A stretch of DNA of 6,068 nucleotides from Burkholderiales bacterium (GTDB lineage Bacteria > Pseudomonadota > Gammaproteobacteria > Burkholderiales > CAIKXV01). The stretch lies in NCBI GenBank assembly GCA_019751575.1, contig JAIENF010000001.1:1-6068 (forward strand), given 5' to 3'. A program made the translations under genes and the position numbers. The stretch's first letter is position 1; every line of letters starts with the position of its first letter. Positions 1 through 4,101 of the stretch are shown piece by piece. Below the pieces are notes generated by a model that worked only from the letters and a program-made list of their open reading frames with translations, made no database searches and was not told where the DNA came from.

Positions 1-180
1 GGGTCCGGGCATAGGGGACCTTGACCTCGAAGGGCAGGTGACGCTCCTCGGGGCGACGCGGATCAGGAGCAGACGGTTGGCGTCCGAAATGGACAGGCCC
101 ATGGCGTCCAGTGCATCCGCCGCCCGCTTCTTGGTGACGGTGTCGATGCGGGCGCGAACGTAGGTGTCGGCGGTGCTCAT
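1..180 (-). CDS. RelB/DinJ-family antitoxin, 5' part, with apparent frameshift
   Basis: The gene starts at the ATG complementary to 178-180 and runs off the left edge. AGGAG lies just upstream of the start. Residues 1-43 (MSTADTYVRARIDTVTKKRA, then a segment ending SISDANRLLLIRVA) match the ribbon-helix-helix N-terminus of RelB/DinJ antitoxins, which dimerise, bind their own promoter and neutralise a RelE/YafQ-type mRNA-cleaving toxin encoded just downstream. That toxin would lie outside the window. After residue 43 the frame turns into arginine/serine/proline-rich sequence. The next frame instead reads PEERHLPFEVKVPYART, the typical DinJ tail. The switch falls at a run of four G (50-53, plus strand); one more base would restore the family sequence. 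It may be a real inactivating mutation or a sequence error. Family assignment is fairly sure; whether the gene works is open. Confidence 0.72.
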   Translation of the reverse strand, partial: MSTADTYVRARIDTVTKKRAADALDAMGLSISDANRLLLIRVAPRSVTCPSRSRSPMPGP

Positions 181-206
181 GAAAGACTCCTGGACAGGGA
201 TCGGGC

Positions 207-237
207 AGTGTAGTCACAAAATACTATCCCCCCTGAA
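207..237 (-). promoter_or_regulatory. Possible promoter and operator of the RelB-type gene
   Basis: On the minus strand TACACT (207-212) could be a -10 box about 27 bases before the start codon, with a weak TTCAGG (232-237) as -35 at a long 19-base spacing. The inverted repeat TAGT-n7-ACTA (211-225) overlaps it, as expected for an operator bound by the gene's own ribbon-helix-helix product. The motifs are visible; the function is inferred. Confidence 0.3.
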
Positions 238-258
238 CGGAGGCCTTGGCCTGGATCA

Positions 259-299
259 GGTCAAGGGCGGCCGAAGGCCGGCGCACCGGACCCTTGACC
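259..299. repeat. Inverted repeat with nested hairpin in element end
   Basis: GGTCAAGGG (259-267) and CCCTTGACC (291-299) are perfect 9-base inverted arms. The 23-base spacer holds another small hairpin, CGGCC-GAA-GGCCG (268-280). No T-run follows on either strand, so it is not an obvious intrinsic terminator. It lies in the gene-free stretch between the RelB-type gene and the ssrA fragment. A protein-binding site or a structured end of the mobile element are possibilities. Confidence 0.5.
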
Positions 300-323
300 C
301 GTTCGGGATAACAATCGAAGCGC

Positions 324-355
324 CGGTGCGGGCTGCCCCGAGGCAGCGCGCACCG
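324..355. repeat. Strong 32-base hairpin in element end
   Basis: CGGTGCG (324-330) pairs with CGCACCG (349-355). After one G-G mismatch, GCTGCC (332-337) pairs with GGCAGC (342-347) around the loop CCGA. That gives 13 paired positions, very GC-rich. Downstream sequence is T-rich but has no clean T-run (ATTTGCAGTTTCCATTTT), so termination is possible but unproven. The rest of the gene-free stretch (181-550) holds no convincing reading frame. Confidence 0.45.
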
Positions 356-473
356 CATTTGCAGTTTCCATTTTATGGCGAACCGAGCACTTTCCGAGAC
401 GTCTCAATGGTCTGGCTGGGCCATCTCTTGTGGCGAGGGGGCGCCCGATGTACGGCATGATCCGACTAGCCTT

Positions 474-495
474 GGGGGTATTTGCGGGGGTATTT
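474..495 (+). repeat. Tandem GGGGGTATTT repeat, possible integrase arm sites
   Basis: Two exact copies of GGGGGTATTT sit at 474-483 and 486-495, 12 bases apart, about 60 bases inside the ssrA-like end. Short direct repeats at this distance from a tRNA- or tmRNA-type core site are typical of arm-type binding sites of tyrosine recombinases. The repeat is directly visible; the binding role is inferred from position. Confidence 0.45.
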
Positions 496-550
496 CTTCG
501 AATCGAACCGCCCTGTTTACCTAATATGTATAGCGAACTCAGATATTTGC

Positions 551-582
551 GGGTTCAGGTTCAATTCCCGCCGCCTCCACCA
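551..582 (+). ncRNA. ssrA: 3' fragment of tmRNA gene: element attachment site
   Basis: The stretch holds a T-loop-like GTTCAATTCCCG followed by CCGCCTCCACCA, the form of a tmRNA 3' end including the encoded CCA. No tmRNA body is present upstream: neither the conserved 5' end nor a peptide-tag reading frame, so this is a tail only. The left edge is irregular: GCGGG and CCCGC can still pair but enclose a 13-base loop with a repeated GGTTCA, as if a junction lay inside the T-arm. Elements integrating in ssrA duplicate this 3' segment, leaving the intact gene at one end and a tail plus the original terminator at the other. This looks like the second kind of end. A tail of a tRNA with a similar acceptor stem is a less likely alternative. 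Confidence 0.68.
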
Positions 583-590
583 ATAAACAA

Positions 591-620
591 AACCCCAACC
601 GTTCCCGGTTGGGGTTTTTT
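591..620 (+). terminator. Intrinsic terminator behind ssrA tail
   Basis: AACCCCAACC (591-600) pairs perfectly with GGTTGGGGTT (607-616) around the loop GTTCCC, and the sequence ends in six T. It starts nine bases after the CCA and fits the original ssrA terminator left on the chromosome side of the junction. The A-rich left flank means it could also act on leftward transcription. Confidence 0.88.
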
Positions 621-709
621 CTTGCCTGATCGCGCAGGCTCCCGCGTGTCGTCGAGGCTTCCTGGAAGCCTACGGAGTTCGCCAGCCGCCCGAATCGGCC
701 GTTCCGAGG

Positions 710-735
710 GCCCGAATGGCGTAGACGGGCTTTTT
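710..735 (+). terminator. Possible weak terminator
   Basis: GCCCG (710-714) pairs with CGGGC (726-730) around an 11-base loop and is followed by five T. No gene feeds into it in the window. Together with a 17-base odd palindrome at 655-671 (AGGCTTC-CTG-GAAGCCT) and GCCTGGCAGGC at 741-751 it makes up the visible content of the non-coding stretch 621-760. Confidence 0.3.
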
Positions 736-763
736 CGTGTGCCTGGCAGGCAAGGCCATCTCG

Positions 764-802
764 TTTCGGATATTTCGCTTATTCGTTTATTTCGATTATA
801 CT
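764..802 (+). promoter_or_regulatory. Promoter with direct-repeat operator for HTH/PIN operon
   Basis: TATACT (797-802) is a good -10 box, 40 bases before the start codon at 842. Upstream, four similar units follow head to tail: TTTCGGATA (764), TTTCGCTTA (773), ATTCGTTTA (781) and TTTCGATTA (790), consensus TTTCGnnTA at 9-, 8- and 9-base steps. They cover the -35 region, where no good hexamer is seen, and touch the -10 box. This fits autorepression by the helix-turn-helix product of the first gene. The repeats are seen; the regulator is inferred. Confidence 0.6.
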
Positions 803-841
803 CCTGCTCATGACGCTGCTTGAAGCTCCCCGGAGGCTGCC

Positions 842-1306
842 ATGACCACACTCTCTTCCACCCATTCATTGCCGACGGCCGAAGAAGTTGCCATCGCTCG
901 CGAGAGCGGTCGGACACTGTCCGCCTTCTTGCAGACCCGTGCAGAATCCCAGCAGATCGAAATCTTCGACGATAAGGGAGCGTCCCACCCGGTTCGCGTC
1001 CCGGTGTCGGCGCTGCGGCTGCTCGTGGATGTCCTTACCGAAATCGGTGAGGGCAACGCGGTGAGCATCATCCCGATCCACGCCGAACTGACCACCCAGG
1101 ACGCAGCGGAGGTGCTCAACGTCTCGCGACCGTTCCTCGTGCAGTTGCTGGAGCGCGGCGAGATCCCGTTCCACAAGATCGGCACGCACCGGCGCGTCCG
1201 CTACCAGGACGTGATCGCGTACAAGGAGCGGATCGACGCCGAGCGCAGCAAGGCCCTCGATGCCCTGGCCGAGCAAGGCCAGGCACTCAAGATGGGGTAC
1301 GAATGA
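842..1306 (+). CDS. Excisionase-type HTH antitoxin of PIN-toxin pair
   Basis: This is a 154-residue cytoplasmic DNA-binding protein. Residues about 83-130 (LTTQDAAEVLNVSRPFLVQL, then ERGEIPFHKIGTHRRVRYQDV) form a helix-turn-helix of the excisionase/MerR type: recognition helix around SRPFLVQLLERG, wing ending in GTHRRVRYQDV. Residues 1-80 are an unassigned N-terminal region with a short basic/hydrophobic segment HPVRVPVSALRLL. The start is fixed by GGAGG (832-836) five bases upstream. The stop TGA touches the ATG of the PIN-domain gene, so the two are surely one operon and probably translationally coupled. In such pairs the HTH protein is the antitoxin and represses its own promoter; the direct repeats at 764-798 are the likely target. 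The C-terminus (about 127-154, charged and alanine-rich) is the likely toxin-binding part, by analogy only. Confidence 0.85.
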   Translation: MTTLSSTHSLPTAEEVAIARESGRTLSAFLQTRAESQQIEIFDDKGASHPVRVPVSALRLLVDVLTEIGEGNAVSIIPIHAELTTQDAAEVLNVSRPFLVQLLERGEIPFHKIGTHRRVRYQDVIAYKERIDAERSKALDALAEQGQALKMGYE

Positions 1307-1879
1307 ATGAGTTCGAACTTCACCGTCATCTACGACGCGTGCGTGCTCTACCCGGCCCCACTGCGCGACTTCCTGATGCGCCTGGCACTGACCGATCTGT
1401 TCCGGGCGCGCTGGACGGACATGATCCACGACGAGTGGACGCGTAACGTCCTGAAGCAGCGCCCAGACCTGAAGGCCGAGGACTTGGAGCGCACGCGATC
1501 GCTGATGAACACCCATGTACGGGACAGCCTCGTTACCGGCTTCGAGCACCTGATCCCGGCCGTCGAATTGCCGGATGCAGACGACCGTCATGTAGTGGCC
1601 GCTGCCATCCACGGCGGCGCGAGTCTGATCGTGACCGTCAACCTGAAGGACTTCCCGCCGGAGCGGCTCAAGCCCTACAACTTGGCCGCCCAGCATCCGG
1701 ATGACTTCATCTTCGATCTGCTGGATCTGCACGCGGCTCGGGTGTGCGAGGCGGCGGCCAACCATCGCCGGTCGCTGAAGAACCTGCCCAAGACGACGGA
1801 CGAGTACCTCGACACCCTGCTCAAGCAGGGTCTGACGCAGACCGTTGGCCAGCTGCGGGAGTGGAAGGTGGCGATCTGA
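1307..1879 (+). CDS. PIN-domain toxin (VapC-like ribonuclease)
   Basis: This is a 190-residue PIN-domain protein, longer than classical VapC toxins (about 130-140), and belongs to the PIN group paired with HTH antitoxins. PIN proteins are metal-dependent ribonucleases with a cluster of acidic residues. Here these are D10 (VIYDACVLYP), E43 (HDEWTRNV), D90/D92/D93 (LPDADDRHVVAAA) and D115 next to N112 (TVNLKDFP), all in the expected order. Residues about 130-190 are a helical extension beyond the core. The ATG directly follows the antitoxin stop; only a weak GGGG precedes it, so translation probably depends on ribosomes leaving the upstream gene, which would hold toxin below antitoxin. The gene is complete and the active site intact, so the toxin should be functional. 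The RNA target cannot be told from sequence. The stop is followed almost at once by a tmRNA-like sequence. Confidence 0.87.
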   Translation: MSSNFTVIYDACVLYPAPLRDFLMRLALTDLFRARWTDMIHDEWTRNVLKQRPDLKAEDLERTRSLMNTHVRDSLVTGFEHLIPAVELPDADDRHVVAAAIHGGASLIVTVNLKDFPPERLKPYNLAAQHPDDFIFDLLDLHAARVCEAAANHRRSLKNLPKTTDEYLDTLLKQGLTQTVGQLREWKVAI

Positions 1880-1880
1880 C

Positions 1881-1919
1881 GGACGCGGGTTCGATTCCCG
1901 AACCAGGAATTGAACTGGC
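1881..1919. other. Second tmRNA T-arm-like sequence, possible att remnant
   Basis: GGACGCGGGTTCGATTCCCG (1881-1900) closely resembles the T-arm segment near the 3' end of bacterial tmRNA (18 of 20 positions against the E. coli sequence as I recall it). It starts two bases after the PIN-toxin stop. The likeness ends at CCCG: no acceptor stem or CCA follows. Instead 1904-1919 reads, on the minus strand, as CCAGTTCAATTCCTGG, a second T-arm-like motif facing the other way. GGTTCG-ATTCC-CGAACC (1888-1904) can form a hairpin. It may be the scar of an integration or excision event, or a chance T-loop-like palindrome. Confidence 0.4.
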
Positions 1920-2061
1920 GCGGGAAAGCAGACGAGGTTGAACAGCCTTTCCGGACCCTTTTTCTTGCCCGTAGTCCCCACGCCACGCGGGGTTCCAGCC
2001 GCCAGTGCTGCGGCCGCTCCGACCTCGAACGCCACCCGGACGGACGGTGGCAAGCGGGCTG

Positions 2062-2098
2062 ATCTTGTTCTATCATGAAACGTCAAGATTCATCATGA
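2062..2098 (+). promoter_or_regulatory. Promoter and operator of RHH/doc operon
   Basis: TATCAT (2071-2076) is a plausible -10 box about 34 bases before the chosen start at 2110; no strong -35 is seen. Two exact ATCATGA copies, each containing the palindrome TCATGA, lie at 2072-2078 and 2092-2098, exactly 20 bases (about two helical turns) apart. ATCTTG (2062-2067) and CAAGAT (2084-2089) form an inverted repeat around the -10 box. The layout fits autorepression by a dimeric antitoxin. Confidence 0.5.
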
Positions 2099-2109
2099 CG
2101 GAGATGGCC

Positions 2110-2340
2110 ATGACGACTGCTGTCCGCGAAAAGTTTTCCTCCCAGGCCGCACCTGATGTGCTGGCCGCGCTGCGCCAGATCGCAGAAAGCCAGGGCCGCC
2201 AGTTCCAGGCGGTGCTCGATGAAGCCCTGCGCGACTACATCGACCGGCAGCAGAAGGAGCGTCCCCGTCGGCATGTGATGGCCTCGTTCGCGTCCAGCCT
2301 CGACGAATTCGACAGCCTGTACCGCGAGTTGGCGAAGTAA
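2110..2340 (+). CDS. Ribbon-helix-helix-like antitoxin of Doc toxin
   Basis: This is a small 76-residue cytoplasmic protein. Its N-terminal part has the pattern of a ribbon-helix-helix fold: a strand around REKFSSQA, helix 1 APDVLAALRQIAESQG (about 14-29), helix 2 FQAVLDEALRDYIDRQQ (about 32-48). The tail (ASFASSLDEFDSLYRELAK) is a likely amphipathic helix that would bind the toxin. I choose ATG 2110 because GGAG (2100-2103) lies six bases before it; the in-frame ATGs at 2095 and 2104 lack a site, and the upstream frame reads through the promoter. The doc gene starts three bases after the stop, which identifies this as the antitoxin. It is not of the classical Phd (YefM-like) type. The name rests on context plus a predicted fold; I see no diagnostic signature. 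Confidence 0.78.
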   Translation: MTTAVREKFSSQAAPDVLAALRQIAESQGRQFQAVLDEALRDYIDRQQKERPRRHVMASFASSLDEFDSLYRELAK

Positions 2341-2343
2341 GCC

Positions 2344-2724
2344 GTGCCGCACGATTACCTGACCGTGGCCGACGTGCTCGGCATGCACACGGTGCTGATG
2401 CAGCGTTACGGCGGCGGGCCGGGCGTGCGCGATCCCGGGGCGCTGGAGGCCGCACTGTTCCGCCCGCAGACAGGCTATTACGACGATATCGTGGCCGAGG
2501 CTGCGGCGCTGCTGGAAAGTCTGGCGATCAACCACCCGTTCGTGGACGGGAACAAGCGCATCGCCTTTGCGGCTGCCGACGTGTTCCTGCGCATCAACGG
2601 CTGGCGCTTGCAACGGGTGCCGATGCTGATCCATGCGGAGATGATGCAGATGTTCGAGTCTGGCACGTTGGATGTCGCCCACCTTGATCCCTGGCTGCGG
2701 TCTTTCGCCATCGCAGCAGCGTGA
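2344..2724 (+). CDS. doc: Death-on-curing (Doc) family toxin, Fic fold
   Basis: This is a 126-residue protein, the usual size for Doc. The start is GTG, three bases after the antitoxin stop and without a clear ribosome site, so expression is probably coupled to the antitoxin. The Fic-fold active-site loop is HPFVDGNKR (64-72), with catalytic H64, D68, N70 and R72, and the following helix RIAFAAADVFLRINGW. The lysine at position 71 in place of the usual glycine is characteristic of Doc, whose phage P1 member phosphorylates elongation factor Tu instead of transferring AMP and so halts translation. The N-terminal YLTVADVLGMHTVLMQRYGG and RDPGALEAALFRPQ segments are also typical of Doc. All key residues are present, so activity is expected; the target is inferred from the family. 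A terminator follows at 2770-2797. Confidence 0.93.
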   Translation: MPHDYLTVADVLGMHTVLMQRYGGGPGVRDPGALEAALFRPQTGYYDDIVAEAAALLESLAINHPFVDGNKRIAFAAADVFLRINGWRLQRVPMLIHAEMMQMFESGTLDVAHLDPWLRSFAIAAA

Positions 2725-2769
2725 TGCCATGAACCAGAAAACACCCGACGCGCCCTCGATCCTGAAACC

Positions 2770-2797
2770 CCGGCTGTCATCAGTCGGCGCTTTTTTT
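2770..2797 (+). terminator. Intrinsic terminator of antitoxin-doc operon
   Basis: CCGGCTG (2770-2776) pairs with CAGTCGG (2781-2787), with one G-T wobble, around the loop TCAT. Three bases later comes a run of seven T (2791-2797). It ends the TA transcript 46 bases after the doc stop and separates it from the M20 gene, whose ribosome site begins only a few bases further on. Confidence 0.75.
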
Positions 2798-2817
2798 CGC
2801 GAGAAGGATTCCATCGG

Positions 2818-4011
2818 ATGAACCAGCGACTGCCGCACCCACTCACACGGGTCGAAGACCTGGCGCCGCAGCAGGACGAACTGGCCGGCTGGCGCCAGCA
2901 CATCCACAGCCATCCCGAACTGGCCTTTGCGGAGCACGAGACCTCCGACCTGGTGGCCGGCAAGCTGGAGCAGTGGGGCTACGAGGTCACGCGCGGCATC
3001 GGCCGCACGGGCCTGGTGGCGCAGTTGCGCGTGGGCCAGGGCAGCAAGCGACTGGGCCTTCGCGCGGACATGGATGCGTTGCCCATCCAGGAGGAAACAG
3101 GCCTGCCCTATGCCAGCACCGTGCCAGGCTGCATGCACGCGTGCGGACACGATGGTCACACCACCATGCTCCTGGGTGCGGCCCGGCACCTGGCGGCCAC
3201 GCGCAGGTTCAGCGGTACGCTGAACCTGATCTTCCAGCCCGCGGAAGAGCGCGGCTTCGACAGCGGCGCGAAGGCGATGATTGCCGATGGCCTCTTCGAG
3301 AAGTTTCCCTGCGACATGGTGGTCGCCATGCACAACCACCCCGGTGCGCCACAGGGGAACCTGCTGATGCGGACCGGCCCCTTCCTCGCGGCCGGGGACC
3401 GGGTCTTCATCACCCTCACCGGCGCGGGCGGCCATGCGGGACGGCCACACCTGGCGGTCGATCCGCTGGTGGCCGCCGCCGCCACCGTGGTGGCACTGCA
3501 GACCGTGGTGTCGCGCAACGTGGACCCGGCCGAATCGGCCGTGGTCACCGTGGGACGCCTGCGCGCGGGGGACGCGCTCAACGTGATCCCCGGCGAGGCC
3601 GAGATCGGCATCAGCGTGCGCTCGTACAGCGCCGCCGTGCGGGCGCTGCTGCGCGAGCGCATCACCGCCCTCGTGAACGCGACGGCCGAGGGCTATGGCT
3701 GCAAGGCTGCGATACGCTACGTGGAAGGCTATCCGATGCTGGAAAACGATCCTGCTGCCACTGCCCTGGCGGGCGCAGTGGCCAGCGACCTCGTGGGCAG
3801 CGATCGGGTGGAGCTCGCGTTTCCGCCCTCGATGGGCAGCGAGGACTTCGCGTACATGCTCCAGGCCTGCCCGGGCGCACTGGTTCGCATCGGAAACGGT
3901 CCGTCGGACGGCGGGCGCGGCCTGCACAACCCTCGCTACGACTTCCACGACGGCAACCTCCCCGTGGGCGCGGCCTTCTGGAGCCGGTTGGCAGAGCAGT
4001 TCCTGGCCTGA
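2818..4011 (+). CDS. M20 family amidohydrolase (hippurate hydrolase-like)
   Basis: This is a 397-residue cytoplasmic metallohydrolase of the M20D type, full length for the family. Such enzymes cleave the amide bond of N-acyl amino acids (hippurate, N-acetyl or indole-acetyl amino acids) with two metal ions. Visible ligands are C109 and H111 (CMHACGHDGHTTMLLG), E143/E144 (FQPAEERG), H172 (AMHNHPG) and H370 (GLHNPRYDFHD). LRADMDALP (81-89) and PSMGSEDF (337-344) are further family motifs. About 188-300 is the lid/dimerisation domain (TGAGGHAGRPH). No signal peptide is seen. The start has AAGGA (2804-2808) nine bases upstream; the N-terminal WRQHIHSHPELAF lines up as usual. The gene stands alone after the doc terminator and no good promoter is visible, so it might depend partly on read-through. 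The substrate cannot be predicted. Confidence 0.93.
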   Translation: MNQRLPHPLTRVEDLAPQQDELAGWRQHIHSHPELAFAEHETSDLVAGKLEQWGYEVTRGIGRTGLVAQLRVGQGSKRLGLRADMDALPIQEETGLPYASTVPGCMHACGHDGHTTMLLGAARHLAATRRFSGTLNLIFQPAEERGFDSGAKAMIADGLFEKFPCDMVVAMHNHPGAPQGNLLMRTGPFLAAGDRVFITLTGAGGHAGRPHLAVDPLVAAAATVVALQTVVSRNVDPAESAVVTVGRLRAGDALNVIPGEAEIGISVRSYSAAVRALLRERITALVNATAEGYGCKAAIRYVEGYPMLENDPAATALAGAVASDLVGSDRVELAFPPSMGSEDFAYMLQACPGALVRIGNGPSDGGRGLHNPRYDFHDGNLPVGAAFWSRLAEQFLA

Positions 4012-4057
4012 CGCGCCCGCCATCCGGCATGCCAAGCCGCGGGAAGATTCGATCGAC

Positions 4058-4063
4058 TACAAT
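4058..4063 (+). promoter_or_regulatory. Possible -10 box of the spermidine-synthase-like gene
   Basis: TACAAT in the 90-base gap after the M20 gene is a fair -10 hexamer 38 bases before the next start; no clear -35 is present. It suggests that the next gene has its own promoter. Confidence 0.35.
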
Positions 4064-4101
4064 GCCGTCGCTCGGTCAGCCGGCGACAAGGGTCACGTAC
4101 G

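Noticed and set aside
200..582. A complete tmRNA gene ending at 582
   Set aside because: No tmRNA 5' end and no tag-peptide frame are found upstream; the sequence to the left has hairpins and repeats of a different kind.
1923..1963. Terminator for the PIN operon (GGAAAG/CTTTCC followed by five T)
   Set aside because: The stem has only six pairs with an 18-base loop, and six bases separate it from the T-run; too weak to call.
866..2086. Long open frame on the minus strand (about 400 codons) opposite the HTH/PIN operon
   Set aside because: It mirrors two well-identified genes on the plus strand, has no recognisable domain and a proline/arginine-rich composition typical of antisense frames in GC-rich DNA.
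2005..2109. Upstream extension of the doc antitoxin to an earlier ATG
   Set aside because: The extra residues translate the promoter and its repeats; the GGAG site points to 2110.
2729..2821. 30-codon frame between doc and the M20 gene, ending at the M20 ATG
   Set aside because: It has no ribosome site, contains the doc terminator, and the peptide shows no leader features; kept only as part of the repeat finding.
2083..4035. 650-codon open frame on the minus strand opposite antitoxin, doc and the M20 gene
   Set aside because: It is antisense to three recognised genes and a terminator, rich in His/Arg/Ala/Gly without motifs, and has no ribosome site of note.
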